This document shows, in pieces, positions 1 through 9,796 of a DNA stretch of 64,000 bases; position 1 is the first letter of the stretch, and each line of letters begins with the position of its first letter. The translations under genes were made by a program, and so were the position numbers. Below the pieces are notes generated by a model. The model was not told the DNA's origin, made no database searches, and worked only from the letters and a program-made list of their open reading frames with translations. The stretch covers positions 2,046,001 through 2,110,000 of the forward strand of contig OY970153.1 of assembly GCA_963706385.1 (NCBI GenBank), given 5' to 3'. The DNA comes from Poindextera sp963706385 (GTDB lineage: Bacteria; Pseudomonadota; Alphaproteobacteria; Caulobacterales; Caulobacteraceae).

Positions 1-2
1 CG

Positions 3-1406
<1,404 letters not shown>

Positions 1407-1470
1407 CGCGTCTTCGTGAAACGCGCTGGTCAGGCTTGACTCGCCCGCCGCCCGGGTCTCGACTGCCGCC

Positions 1471-2091
1471 ATGCAAGTGATGGTCTCCGGCAAGCACGTC
1501 AACGTCGGGGAGGCCCTGCGTGCGCGGGTCACCGACGATCTTCTCGCAAGCATCGGCAAGTATTTTGGGCGTGGCGGCGACGCCGAGGTGGTGGTCAGTC
1601 GCGACGGGCACGGCTTCCGCGTCGATTGCGTGGTGGCCCTGGCCTCGGGCCAACGGCTGCTCAGCCACGGCCAGGCCGGCGACGCCCATGGCGCGTTCAG
1701 CGCGGCCCTGGCCAAGATCGAAAACCGCATCCGCCGCTACAAGCGCCGACTGAAGAGCCACAGCGTCGCGGCCACCGCCAAGGCGGCCGAAACCGCGTCC
1801 CTGATGGTGCTGCGCGCGCCGGAGGACGCCGGGGACGAAGACGGCTGGGACGACGACGAGGCCGGCCACGGCGCGCCGGCGGCGATGATCATCGCCGAGA
1901 CCCTCGAGCCGCTCCGCACGATGACCGTTTCCATGGCGGTGATGGAGCTGGACCTGACCGAAAGTCAAACAATCGTGTTCAGGAACGCCGCCCACGGCGG
2001 TCTGTCGGTGGTATATCGCCGACCGGACGGGAATATTGGCTGGATCGATCCGGAGCGCACGGACCGACTCAATGGCGAAGGCGCCGCCTGA
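1471..2091 (+). CDS. hpf: Long-form ribosome hibernation promoting factor
   Basis: Predicted to bind the 30S subunit in stationary phase and promote 100S ribosome dimers. At 206 residues it is the long form: an N-terminal S30AE/YfiA domain (residues 1 to about 105, starting MQVMVSGKHVNVGEALRARV and ending in the basic RRYKRRLKSH stretch), an acidic linker, and a C-terminal dimerisation domain (MAVMELDLTESQTIVFRN ... YRRPDGNIGWIDPE). It sits between rpoN and ptsN on the same strand, as in many proteobacteria, so co-expression with sigma-54 and EIIA-Ntr is likely. The ATG at 1471 matches the conserved family N-terminus, although no strong ribosome-binding site precedes it. Confidence 0.95.
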   Translation: MQVMVSGKHVNVGEALRARVTDDLLASIGKYFGRGGDAEVVVSRDGHGFRVDCVVALASGQRLLSHGQAGDAHGAFSAALAKIENRIRRYKRRLKSHSVAATAKAAETASLMVLRAPEDAGDEDGWDDDEAGHGAPAAMIIAETLEPLRTMTVSMAVMELDLTESQTIVFRNAAHGGLSVVYRRPDGNIGWIDPERTDRLNGEGAA

Positions 2092-2169
2092 CCGCGCCGC
2101 CGCCGGAGGCGGTGGTCGGGTCAAGCGTTCCAGCCGATAACCGAGCGAACGGAAGCGGGCGTTTAATTC

Positions 2170-2643
2170 ATGCTCATCGAGGAATTGCTGGACCGGCGGG
2201 CGATCGCGCCGAGGTTCAGCGCGCGAACCAAGCATCAGGCGCTTTCGCTCGTCGCCGAGACCGCGGCGCGGCGATTTGGCCTGGAAGCCGGCGAGGTGCT
2301 GGACGCGCTGCTCGCGCGCGAGCAGGCCGGATCGACCGGCGTCGGCGCGGGCGTCGCGGCGCCGCACGCCAAGCTCGCCGGCCTTGACCGCATGCGGGGG
2401 GTGTTCGTGCGCCTCGAGACGCCGGTCGACTATGATTCGGTCGACGGGGCGCCGGTGGATCTGCTGTTCGCTCTGTTCGCGCCGCCGGACGCCGGGGCCG
2501 AGCATCTGCGGGCACTGGCTCACGTCGCCCGCCTGTTGCGCCAGAGCGATCTGCGCGAACAGCTTCGCCACGCCCGCACCAGCGACGCGATCTACGCCCT
2601 CTTGGCCCAGCCGACCCGGCCGGCCCGGCCATCGGCGGCTTAA
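2170..2643 (+). CDS. ptsN: PTS IIA-like nitrogen regulatory protein (EIIA-Ntr)
   Basis: Terminal phosphoacceptor of the nitrogen phosphotransferase system. It is a regulatory protein that moves phosphate from NPr to a conserved histidine and controls potassium transport and stress functions by protein contact. The protein is 157 residues, the usual length. The predicted phosphorylation site is His66 in GVAAPHAKLAGLD, preceded by the family segment LLAREQAGSTGVG. It starts 78 bp after hpf and closes the rpoN-hpf-ptsN cluster. The C-terminal tail (PTRPARPSAA) is low complexity. No other PTS gene is present in the window. Confidence 0.95.
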   Translation: MLIEELLDRRAIAPRFSARTKHQALSLVAETAARRFGLEAGEVLDALLAREQAGSTGVGAGVAAPHAKLAGLDRMRGVFVRLETPVDYDSVDGAPVDLLFALFAPPDAGAEHLRALAHVARLLRQSDLREQLRHARTSDAIYALLAQPTRPARPSAA

Positions 2644-2647
2644 CCCC

Positions 2648-2678
2648 CGCTCCTTCCCCCTCGATGGAGGAAGGAGCG
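2648..2678. terminator. Terminator-like hairpin between ptsN and the DUF1150 gene
   Basis: A perfect 10-bp inverted repeat, CGCTCCTTCC (2648-2657) and GGAAGGAGCG (2669-2678), separated by 11 bases. It lies 4 bp after the ptsN stop and 21 bp beyond the end of the convergent DUF1150 gene. No clear T tract follows, so it may act as a bidirectional or Rho-assisted terminator. Confidence 0.5.
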
Positions 2679-2699
2679 CTTAGGTTTGAGAGGGCCTGG

Positions 2700-2951
2700 T
2701 CAGTGCACCGCGACCGGCGCGAGTTCGTTCGCGAGGGCGGCGGCGATGGCCGACTGGCGGTCGCCGAGCACGGCGAGGCGCTCGCCATCGGCGCGGTGCA
2801 GCGCATAGAGGGTCTGTTCGGGATCGATCGAAAAGCCTTGCACGGCTTCGATCGGCGTGGACCCGAGCACCTCCCGGGCCTTGACCGGCCGGACGTAGAC
2901 CAGATTGGGTCCGCCCAGGGCGGCGAAAGCTTCAGTCGTCAACGGCGTCAT
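2700..2951 (-). CDS. DUF1150 family protein
   Basis: Small alphaproteobacterial protein of unknown function, 83 residues, typically encoded directly downstream of a small heat-shock protein as it is here. The start MTPLTTEAFAALGGPNLVYV is chosen because a strong AGGAGG lies just upstream on the minus strand (near 2959-2965); a longer open frame extends upstream but overlaps hsp20. The conserved part reads VYVRPVKAREVL ... GFSIDPEQTLYALHRADGERLAVLGDR. No membrane segment or catalytic motif is visible. Its coupling with Hsp20 suggests a role in protein quality control, but this is inference from position. Confidence 0.85.
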   Translation of the reverse strand: MTPLTTEAFAALGGPNLVYVRPVKAREVLGSTPIEAVQGFSIDPEQTLYALHRADGERLAVLGDRQSAIAAALANELAPVAVH

Positions 2952-2994
2952 TTCGACCACCTCCTGATACCAAATGTTTCGAACGGTCGCTGGA

Positions 2995-3420
2995 TCAGCC
3001 GGCCGCGCGAATGGGGATTTGCTTGACCCGGCGAGCGGGCTCGGGTCGGGCGACATCGATGTGCAACAGGCCGTGTTCGAGCACGGCGCCGCTCACCTCC
3101 ATGCCGTCGGCCAGGACGAAGGATCGCAGGAACCCGCGCGCGGCGATGCCGCGGTGCAGATAGGCCCGGTCCTCGGCCGCCCTGGCCTCGCCGTCCTTGC
3201 GGCCGGCGACGATCAGCTGATTGTCCTCGACGATGACACTGAGCTGGTCGGGCGCGAACCCGGCCACCGCCAGCGTGATGCGCACGCCGCCCGCCTCCGT
3301 CTCCTCGACGTTGTAGGGCGGATAGCCCTCGGCGGCGGCCTTGGCCGCCCGTTCGACCAGCGCCCGCGTGTGCTCGAACCCGAGCAGGAACGGACTGTCG
3401 AACAGAAGCGTGCGGTTCAT
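2995..3420 (-). CDS. Small heat-shock protein, Hsp20/IbpA family
   Basis: ATP-independent holdase chaperone that binds unfolding proteins in the cytoplasm. It has 141 residues with a short N-terminal arm (MNRTLLFDSPFLLGFEH), then an alpha-crystallin domain: GVRITLAVAGFAPDQLSV, a typical LIVAGRKDG loop, the dimerisation loop region GIAARGFLRSFVLADGMEV, and the closing strand LLHIDVARPEPARRVKQIPI. The C-terminal KQIPI resembles the I-x-I/V anchor used for oligomer assembly. It is followed after 43 bp by the DUF1150 gene on the same strand. Regulation by a heat-shock sigma factor is usual for the family, but no promoter could be assigned. Confidence 0.94.
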   Translation of the reverse strand: MNRTLLFDSPFLLGFEHTRALVERAAKAAAEGYPPYNVEETEAGGVRITLAVAGFAPDQLSVIVEDNQLIVAGRKDGEARAAEDRAYLHRGIAARGFLRSFVLADGMEVSGAVLEHGLLHIDVARPEPARRVKQIPIRAAG

Positions 3421-3570
3421 CGCGAAGCCCTCGCTGAATCAAGCGACTTCGTCCGCCGCCCCGGGCCCTGTCAGGCGCCCGATCCGGCGGAACATCCGAT
3501 AGGTGGCGATTGGAAACCCACTGTTCAAGCCGCCGCGGAAGACGGACCCGATGGCGGGGTGTCGGCGCCT

Positions 3571-5364
3571 CTAGGCGGTTCGCGCCAGATGGGCCTCAAT
3601 GGTGCGCGCGATGTCGGCCGCGGACAGACCGGCGCGCTCGTACTGTTTGAACGGCTCGTCGTGATCCAGCCAGGCGTCGGGCAGTTTCAGGGTCCGAAGC
3701 GAAAAACCCGCCCGCGCCAGGTCGTTGTTGGCCACGAAGTCCAGCACATGGCTGCCGAAGCCGCCGATCGAGCCTTCCTCGACGGTGATCAGCATGTGGT
3801 GATTCCAGACCAGCCGGCGGATCAGCTCCTCGTCGATCGGCTTGGCGAAGCGGGCGTCCGCGACGGTGCAGGAGACGCCCCGCGTCTGCAGGTGCTCGGC
3901 CGCCGACAGCGCGCTCTGCAGCCGCCCGCCGAGGCTGAGGATGGCCACGTCCTTGCCCTCGCGCACCACCCGGCCCTTGCCGATCGCCAGCGCCTTGCCC
4001 CGCTCGGGCAGGGGAACGCCAACGCCCTCGCCGCGCGGATAGCGCACCGCGATCGGGCCGCTGTCGTGAGCCGCCGCGGTCGCGATCATGTGCGTCAGCT
4101 CCGCCTCGTCCGACGGCGCCATGACCACGAAGTTGGGCAGACAGCAGAGATAGGCCAGATCGAAGCTGCCCGCGTGGGTCGCGCCGTCCGCGCCGACCAG
4201 GCCGGCCCGGTCCAGGGCGAAGCGCACCGGCAGGTTCTGGATCGCGACGTCGTGGACCACTTGGTCGTAGGCGCGTTGCAGGAAGGTGGAATAGATCGCG
4301 CAGAACGGTTTGTAGCCTTCCGTGGCCATGCCCGCGGCGAAAGTCACCGCGTGCTGCTCGGCGATGCCGACGTCGAAGCACCGCTCGGGAAAACGTTGTT
4401 CGAACAGGTCGAGCCCAGTGCCCGAGGGCATGGCGGCGGTGATCGCCACGATCTTCGGATCGGCGGCGGCCTCGGCGATCAAGGCTTCGGCGAAAACGCG
4501 GGTGTAGGCCGGCGCCTTGGGGGGTGACTTGGCCTGGGCGCCGGTGGCGACGTCGAACTTGCCGACCGCGTGGCCCTTGTCGGCCGAGCGCTCGGCCGGG
4601 TGGTAGCCCCGCCCCTTCTCGGTGCGGATATGCAGCAGCACCGGCCGCGCCCGCTCGTCGTCGCGGAAGGCCTCCAGCGCCGGCAACAGCTGGTCGAGAT
4701 CGTGGCCGTCGATCGGACCCCGATAGTGAAAGCCCAGATGTTCGAACAGCGCGCCCCGGTCGGGCCCGGATACGGCCAGCTGCTCCAGGTGCAGGTTCAG
4801 GGCGCCCACCGGCGGGGCGATCGACATGTTGTTGTCGTTGAGGATCACCAGGAGGCGCTCGCCCCGCGCGCCGGCGTTGTTCATCGCCTCATAGGCCATG
4901 CCGGCGCTCATCGCGCCGTCGCCGATGATCGCCACCACGTGATTGTCGCCGCCGGCCAGATCCCGCGCCACGGCCATGCCGAGGCCGGCCGAGATCGAGG
5001 TGGAGGAATGGGCCGCGCCGAACGGGTCGTATTCGCTCTCGGCCCGGCGGGTGAAGCCGGACAGGCCCCCGCCCTGGCGCAGGGTGGCGATCCGGTCGCG
5101 CCGGCCGGTCAGGATCTTGTGCGGATAGGCCTGGTGCCCGACGTCCCAGATCAGCCGGTCGCGGGGCGTGTCGAACACGTGATGCAGGGCCACGGTCAGC
5201 TCGACGACGCCGAGCCCGGCGCCCAGGTGCCCGCCGGTGACGGACACCGCCTCGATGGTCGCGCGCCTCAGCTCATCGGCCAGTTGCGGCAGCATTTCCC
5301 TGGGCAGCTGGCGCAGGTCGCTCGGCAGGCGAACGCCGTCCAGCAACGGTGTCGTGGTCGCCAT
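3571..5364 (-). CDS. dxs: 1-deoxy-D-xylulose-5-phosphate synthase
   Basis: First and usually rate-limiting enzyme of the MEP isoprenoid pathway: pyruvate plus glyceraldehyde-3-phosphate gives DXP and CO2, with thiamine diphosphate. It has 597 residues, slightly shorter than the common 620-640. Visible landmarks are GGHLGAGLGVVELTVALHH near the N-terminus, DVGHQAYPHKILTGRR, the ThDP-binding GDGAMSAGMAYEAMNNAG, the pyrimidine-domain DVGIAEQHAV containing the catalytic glutamate, and DRAGLVGADGATHAG. It lies 41 bp downstream of ispA and forms the end of an ispG-ispA-dxs unit, which feeds the neighbouring hopanoid operon with C5/C15 precursors. An AAGGGGG stretch lies upstream of the ATG, though rather far from it. 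Confidence 0.96.
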   Translation of the reverse strand: MATTTPLLDGVRLPSDLRQLPREMLPQLADELRRATIEAVSVTGGHLGAGLGVVELTVALHHVFDTPRDRLIWDVGHQAYPHKILTGRRDRIATLRQGGGLSGFTRRAESEYDPFGAAHSSTSISAGLGMAVARDLAGGDNHVVAIIGDGAMSAGMAYEAMNNAGARGERLLVILNDNNMSIAPPVGALNLHLEQLAVSGPDRGALFEHLGFHYRGPIDGHDLDQLLPALEAFRDDERARPVLLHIRTEKGRGYHPAERSADKGHAVGKFDVATGAQAKSPPKAPAYTRVFAEALIAEAAADPKIVAITAAMPSGTGLDLFEQRFPERCFDVGIAEQHAVTFAAGMATEGYKPFCAIYSTFLQRAYDQVVHDVAIQNLPVRFALDRAGLVGADGATHAGSFDLAYLCCLPNFVVMAPSDEAELTHMIATAAAHDSGPIAVRYPRGEGVGVPLPERGKALAIGKGRVVREGKDVAILSLGGRLQSALSAAEHLQTRGVSCTVADARFAKPIDEELIRRLVWNHHMLITVEEGSIGGFGSHVLDFVANNDLARAGFSLRTLKLPDAWLDHDEPFKQYERAGLSAADIARTIEAHLARTA

Positions 5365-5405
5365 GGATTTTCTAACGCCCCCTTACGAGATTTAGCTAGA
5401 CGCCT

Positions 5406-6335
5406 TCAGGCGGGCCTGTCGAGAAGGAAGAAGGGCAGGACGCGCAGATCGTCCGCCGCCGGACCATAAGGCGACAGGGCCGCGGCGGCCCGCCTCGCCA
5501 GGCGCTCGGCCTCGGCGCGGGCCGCCTCGACGCCCAGCAGCGAGACCAGGGTCGCCTTGCCCCGGTCCTGGTCCTTGCCCACGGCCTTGCCCGCCGCCTC
5601 GGCCGTGCCCAGCACATCGATCAGGTCGTCCGCGATCTGGAAGGCCAGGCCGAAGCCGCGCGCGAAATCGCTCAGCCGCCGGCGGTCGTCCTCGCCGGCG
5701 CCGGCCAGAATGGCGCCCGCCTCGCAGGCGAATTCGAACAGGGCGCCGGTCTTCAGCGCCTGCAGCAGGATGACGTCGGCCTCGCCGTAGTCCCGCTCGG
5801 GCGCGAGGATGTCGATCATCTGTCCGCCGATCATGCCGTCCGACCCGCCGGCCCGCGCCAGCTTGGCGACCAGCTCGGCGCGCACCTCGCCGGAGGGATG
5901 GGTCCTGGGATCGGCCAGGATGCCGAACGCCAGGGTCAACAGCCCGTCGCCCGCCAGCACCGCGGTCGCCTCGTCGAACCGCTTGTGGGTGGTCGGCCGG
6001 CCGCGGCGCAGATCGTCGTCGTCCATGCACGGCAGGTCGTCATGCACCAGCGAATAGGTGTGCAGCGCCTCGATCGCGGCCGCGACCCGCAGCGCGCGCG
6101 GCGGCGGAACCCCGAACAGACCGGCGCTGGCCAGGGTCAGGAAGGGCCGCAGCCGCTTGCCGCCGGCGAAGATCGCATAGCGCATGGCCTCGGGAATCCG
6201 CGCGTGCAGGCCCGCCGGCTCGGGCAGCACCTCGTCCAGCGTCCGCTCGACTTGCTCGGCGGCGCGCTGCAACGCCGCGCGCAGCTTATCGAACCTCGCC
6301 TGATCGGCGGTCTCGCCCCCCAGCGTCCGCGTCAT
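5406..6335 (-). CDS. ispA: Farnesyl diphosphate synthase (short-chain polyprenyl synthase)
   Basis: Condenses dimethylallyl diphosphate with isopentenyl diphosphate to geranyl and then farnesyl diphosphate, the C15 unit used by HpnD for squalene. It has 309 residues of the IspA type. The first aspartate-rich motif is HDDLPCMDDDDLRRG and the second is QIADDLIDVLG; the lysine/arginine pocket AGGKRLRPFL is intact. The insertion in the first motif (DDxxxxD) is the E. coli IspA pattern. The ATG overlaps the ispG stop by four bases (ATGA at 6332-6335), which suggests translational coupling. A geranylgeranyl product cannot be excluded from sequence alone, but the hopanoid context favours FPP. Confidence 0.94.
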   Translation of the reverse strand: MTRTLGGETADQARFDKLRAALQRAAEQVERTLDEVLPEPAGLHARIPEAMRYAIFAGGKRLRPFLTLASAGLFGVPPPRALRVAAAIEALHTYSLVHDDLPCMDDDDLRRGRPTTHKRFDEATAVLAGDGLLTLAFGILADPRTHPSGEVRAELVAKLARAGGSDGMIGGQMIDILAPERDYGEADVILLQALKTGALFEFACEAGAILAGAGEDDRRRLSDFARGFGLAFQIADDLIDVLGTAEAAGKAVGKDQDRGKATLVSLLGVEAARAEAERLARRAAAALSPYGPAADDLRVLPFFLLDRPA

Positions 6336-7444
6336 TCAGCCGCCCGAACCCGGCCGGCGGCGTCGGCCTTCTGGGCCTCGATCTCCTTGGCCTTGGCCTC
6401 GACCAGGCCGACGATGTGATCGAGCATCCGGCCATTGTCCATCTTGTGGTCGGGCTTGCCGGCCAGATAGACCATCCCCGCGCCCTTGCCGCCGCCGGTG
6501 AAGCCGACGTCGGTGAACAGCGCCTCTCCGGGACCGTTGACCACGCAGCCGATGATCGACAGCGACATCGGCGTCGAGACGTGCGCCAGCCGCTCTTCCA
6601 GCGCCTCGACCGTCTTGATCACGTTGAAGCCCTGCCGCGCGCACGAGGGGCAGGCGATGATGTTGACCCCGCGGTGGCGCAGACCGAGCGCCTTGAGCAT
6701 GTCGAACCCGGCCTTGATCTCCTCGACCGGGTCGGCCGCCAGCGAGACGCGGATGGTGTCGCCGATCCCCGCCCAGAGCATCGAGCCGATGCCGATCGAG
6801 GACTTGATCGTGCCCGAGCGCAGGGCGCCGGCCTCGGTCACCCCCAGGTGCAGCGGACAGTCGATGGCTTCGGCCAGCATCTGGTAGGCGGCCACGGTCA
6901 GGAACACGTCCGAGGCCTTCACGCTGATTTTGAACTCGTGGAAGTCGTGGTCCTGCAGGATCCGCGCGTGGCTGAGCGCGCTCTCGACCATCGCCTCCGG
7001 GCAGGGCTCGCCGTAGCGTTCCAACAGCTCCTTCTCCAGCGATCCGGCGTTGACCCCGATCCGCATCGAGCAGCCGTGGTCGCGCGCGGCCTGGATCACC
7101 TCCTTCACCCGCGCCCCGCCGCCGATGTTGCCCGGATTGATCCGCAGGCAGGCCGCGCCGGCCTTGGCCGCCTCGATGCCGCGCTTGTAGTGGAAATGGA
7201 TGTCGGCCACGAGCGGGACCTTGACCGCCTTGGCGATGGTCTTGAACGCGGCGGTCGACTCCTCGTCGGGGCAGGAGACCCGCACGATGTCGGCGCCGGC
7301 CTCCTCCAGCGCTCTGATCTGCTCGATGGTCGCCGCCGCATCGGCGGTCAGCGTATTGGTCATCGACTGGACGGTGATTGGGGCGTCGCCGCCGACCTCG
7401 ACCGATCCGACGCGGATCTTGCGGCTTTTCCGGCGCTGAATCAT
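6332..7444 (-). CDS. ispG: 4-hydroxy-3-methylbut-2-en-1-yl diphosphate synthase
   Basis: Penultimate MEP-pathway enzyme, a [4Fe-4S] protein that converts methylerythritol cyclodiphosphate to HMBPP. The start MIQRRKSRKIRVGSVEVGG is chosen by family length, giving 370 residues; an in-frame extension to 7531 exists but has no family counterpart. The TIM-barrel part includes ITVQSMTNTLT, VRVSCPDEES and INPGNIGG. The cluster cysteines appear in ACPSCARQGFNV and CVVNGPGEA, followed by the conserved glutamate. It is the first gene of ispG-ispA-dxs and is divergent from ispH, so the last two MEP steps share one intergenic region. A reducing partner (ferredoxin/flavodoxin) is not in the window. Confidence 0.95.
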   Translation of the reverse strand: MIQRRKSRKIRVGSVEVGGDAPITVQSMTNTLTADAAATIEQIRALEEAGADIVRVSCPDEESTAAFKTIAKAVKVPLVADIHFHYKRGIEAAKAGAACLRINPGNIGGGARVKEVIQAARDHGCSMRIGVNAGSLEKELLERYGEPCPEAMVESALSHARILQDHDFHEFKISVKASDVFLTVAAYQMLAEAIDCPLHLGVTEAGALRSGTIKSSIGIGSMLWAGIGDTIRVSLAADPVEEIKAGFDMLKALGLRHRGVNIIACPSCARQGFNVIKTVEALEERLAHVSTPMSLSIIGCVVNGPGEALFTDVGFTGGGKGAGMVYLAGKPDHKMDNGRMLDHIVGLVEAKAKEIEAQKADAAGRVRAAE

Positions 7445-7626
7445 GCGCCAGGGGCGAACGTGGCTCGCGTCTTGCGCGCGGCTGGGATCATGGACTGCCA
7501 TGCGGCGGAAGATAAACGCGACTTTCGCCAATCAGAAGGCGCCGAATGACACGGTGCGAAGAAAATCGACGTTTGGCGATTTGACGGGCGGTGTGTCTTC
7601 CGAACCCGGCGCGCATCCACTACGTT

Positions 7627-7657
7627 GTCGGCGAGGGCGGTCGCGACCGCCGCCGAC
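7627..7657 (+). promoter_or_regulatory. GC-rich stem-loop just upstream of ispH
   Basis: GTCGGCGAGGGCGGTCG and CGACCGCCGCCGAC form an almost complete palindrome centred on TCGCGA, with a 3-base bulge in the left arm. It ends 11 bases before the ispH ATG, so if transcribed it would sit directly against the ribosome-binding region. Whether it acts as an operator, as a translation-control hairpin or by chance in GC-rich DNA cannot be decided here. Confidence 0.3.
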
Positions 7658-7668
7658 GGCGAGATTCG

Positions 7669-8616
7669 ATGGTCAAGGTCTATCTGGCTCAGCCCCGCGG
7701 CTTCTGCGCGGGCGTGGTGCGCGCGATCGACATCGTCGACCGGGCGTTGGTGAAGTACGGCAAGCCGGTCTATGTGCGCCACGAGATCGTGCACAACCGC
7801 CATGTGGTCGACACCCTCAAGCACAAGGGCGCGATCTTCGTCGAGGATATCTCGGAGATTCCGGACGACGCGGTGACTGTGTTCAGCGCCCACGGCGTCG
7901 CCCGCTCGGTGGTCCAGGAGGCCGCTTCGCGCAGGCTGCCGGTGATCGACGCGACCTGCCCGCTGGTGTCCAAGGTGCACAACCAGGGCAAACGCTACGT
8001 CAGCCGCGGGCGCACCCTGGTCCTGATCGGCCACGCCGGCCACCCCGAGGTCGAGGGCACCATGGGCCAGGTGGGCGCGCCGGTGCACCTGATCTCCAGC
8101 GAGGCCGACGCCCAGGCGCTCGACCTGCCGCTGAACACCAAGATCGCCTACGTGACCCAGACCACGCTCAGCGTCGACGACACCAAGGGCGTGATCGCCG
8201 CGCTTAAGGCGCGGTTCTTCGACGTGGTCGGCCCCGACACCGCCGACATCTGCTACGCCACCCAGCACCGGCAATCGGCGGTGCGCGATTTGTGCAAGGT
8301 CGCCGACGTGATCCTGGTGGTGGGGGCGCAGAACAGCTCCAACTCCAACCGCCTGCGCGAGATCGGGATCGAGGAAGGCCTGCCGAGCTACCTGATCGCC
8401 GACGAGAACGATCTCGATCCCAGTTGGATCGAAGGGGTCGATGCGGTCGGCCTGACCGCCGGCGCCTCGGCGCCGGAGGAGCTGGTGGTCGGCGTCATCG
8501 ACGCCCTGCGCAAACTCACCGACGTGGAGGTGGTGCAGATGTGCGGCATCGAGGAGAGCATCGAGTTCCGCCTGCCCGCCGAGCTGCGCGAGCCCGCCGC
8601 CGATCCCGTCGCCTGA
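7669..8616 (+). CDS. ispH: 4-hydroxy-3-methylbut-2-enyl diphosphate reductase
   Basis: Last MEP-pathway enzyme, a [4Fe-4S] protein that reduces HMBPP to isopentenyl and dimethylallyl diphosphate. It has 315 residues from the ATG at 7669; the frame extends upstream to 7591 but the family begins at MVKVYLAQPRGFCAGVVRA. The three cluster cysteines are in RGFCAGV, DATCPLVSKVH and ADICYATQHRQ. Substrate-binding motifs HEIVHNRHVV, HAGHPEVEGTMGQ, TQTTLSVDDT and NSSNSNRL are all present. It stands divergent from ispG and 31 bp upstream of hpnH, and may be co-transcribed with hpnH, tying precursor supply to hopanoid elongation. Confidence 0.96.
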   Translation: MVKVYLAQPRGFCAGVVRAIDIVDRALVKYGKPVYVRHEIVHNRHVVDTLKHKGAIFVEDISEIPDDAVTVFSAHGVARSVVQEAASRRLPVIDATCPLVSKVHNQGKRYVSRGRTLVLIGHAGHPEVEGTMGQVGAPVHLISSEADAQALDLPLNTKIAYVTQTTLSVDDTKGVIAALKARFFDVVGPDTADICYATQHRQSAVRDLCKVADVILVVGAQNSSNSNRLREIGIEEGLPSYLIADENDLDPSWIEGVDAVGLTAGASAPEELVVGVIDALRKLTDVEVVQMCGIEESIEFRLPAELREPAADPVA

Positions 8617-8647
8617 TTATCCGCAACCTGTCCGCGAGGAAGCCGCC

Positions 8648-9796
8648 TTGGGTCTGCCGCTGTTCCAAACCGCCCGCATCGGGGCCTATGTCGCCAAGCA
8701 ACACCTGTCGGGACGCAAGCGTTATCCGATCGTGCTGATGCTCGAGCCGCTCTATCGCTGCAACCTGGCCTGCGCCGGCTGCGGCAAGATCGACTACCCG
8801 GACGAGATCCTCAATCAGCGGCTGAGCTTCGATCAGTGCATGGAGGCGATCGAGGAATGCGGCGCGCCGGCGGTCTCGATCGCCGGGGGCGAGCCGCTGC
8901 TGCATCGCGACATGCCGCGCATCGTCGAGGGCTACATCGCCCGCAAGAAGTTCGTCATCCTGTGCACCAACGCGCTGTTGCTGAGCAAGAAGATCGACGA
9001 CTACAAGCCCAGCCCCTATTTCACCTGGTCGATCCACCTGGACGGCGACCAGCTCATGCACGACAAGTCGGTCTGCCAGGACGGGGTCTACGACAAGGCC
9101 GTCAAGGCGATCAAACTGGCCAAGTCCAAGGGTTTCCTGGTCCAGATCAACTGCACCCTGTTCGACGGCTCCGACCCCGAGCGGGTGGCCCGGTTCTTCG
9201 ACCATATGACCGAGATCGGACTCAACGGGATCACCATCTCGCCAGGCTATTCCTACGAACGCGCGCCCGACCAGGAGCATTTCCTGGGCCGGGACAAGAC
9301 CAAGACCCTGTTCCGCGAGATCTTCAAGCGCGGCGACGGCGGCAAGAAGTGGTCGTTCACCCAGTCGGGCCTGTTCCTGGACTTCCTGGCCGGCAACCAG
9401 GCCTATGAGTGCACGCCCTGGAGCATGCCGCTGCGCACGGTGTTCGGCTGGCAAAAGCCCTGTTATCTGCTGGGCGAAGGCTATGCCAAGACCTTCAAGG
9501 CGCTGATGGAGGACACCGCCTGGGACGACTACGGCGTCGGCAAGTACGAGAAGTGCGCCGACTGCATGGTCCATTGCGGTTTCGAAGGCTCGGCGGTGGC
9601 CGACGGGGTGAAGAACCCGCTCAAGCTGCTGGCGGTCACCGCGCTCGGGGTGAAGACCGACGGGCCGATGGCCGAGGACATCCCGCTGACCAACCAACGG
9701 CCGGCGGACTTCGTCTTCTCGGACCACGTCGAGCGCAAGCTAGCCGAGATCAAGGCGACCCAGCCGCGGGCCAAGAAGGTCGCGGCCACGGCCTAG
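8648..9796 (+). CDS. hpnH: Hopanoid biosynthesis radical SAM protein HpnH (adenosylhopane synthase)
   Basis: Attaches a 5'-deoxyadenosyl unit to hopene (diploptene), making adenosylhopane, the first step of C35 side-chain formation. It has 382 residues from a TTG start (MGLPLFQTARIGAYVAKQ); TTG is used because no nearby in-frame ATG precedes the conserved region. The radical SAM CxxxCxxC is in YRCNLACAGCGKIDYPDE, followed by the GGEPLLHRDM motif. Later cysteines (ECTPWSMP, CADCMVHCGFEG) form the typical C-terminal region. It runs convergent to hpnG and their 3' ends overlap by 57 bp. Only 31 bp separate it from ispH. Confidence 0.95.
   Translation: MGLPLFQTARIGAYVAKQHLSGRKRYPIVLMLEPLYRCNLACAGCGKIDYPDEILNQRLSFDQCMEAIEECGAPAVSIAGGEPLLHRDMPRIVEGYIARKKFVILCTNALLLSKKIDDYKPSPYFTWSIHLDGDQLMHDKSVCQDGVYDKAVKAIKLAKSKGFLVQINCTLFDGSDPERVARFFDHMTEIGLNGITISPGYSYERAPDQEHFLGRDKTKTLFREIFKRGDGGKKWSFTQSGLFLDFLAGNQAYECTPWSMPLRTVFGWQKPCYLLGEGYAKTFKALMEDTAWDDYGVGKYEKCADCMVHCGFEGSAVADGVKNPLKLLAVTALGVKTDGPMAEDIPLTNQRPADFVFSDHVERKLAEIKATQPRAKKVAATA

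Noticed and set aside
7445..7531. N-terminal extension of ispG
   Set aside because: The frame is open but the extra 29 residues have no family counterpart and extend into the divergent promoter region.
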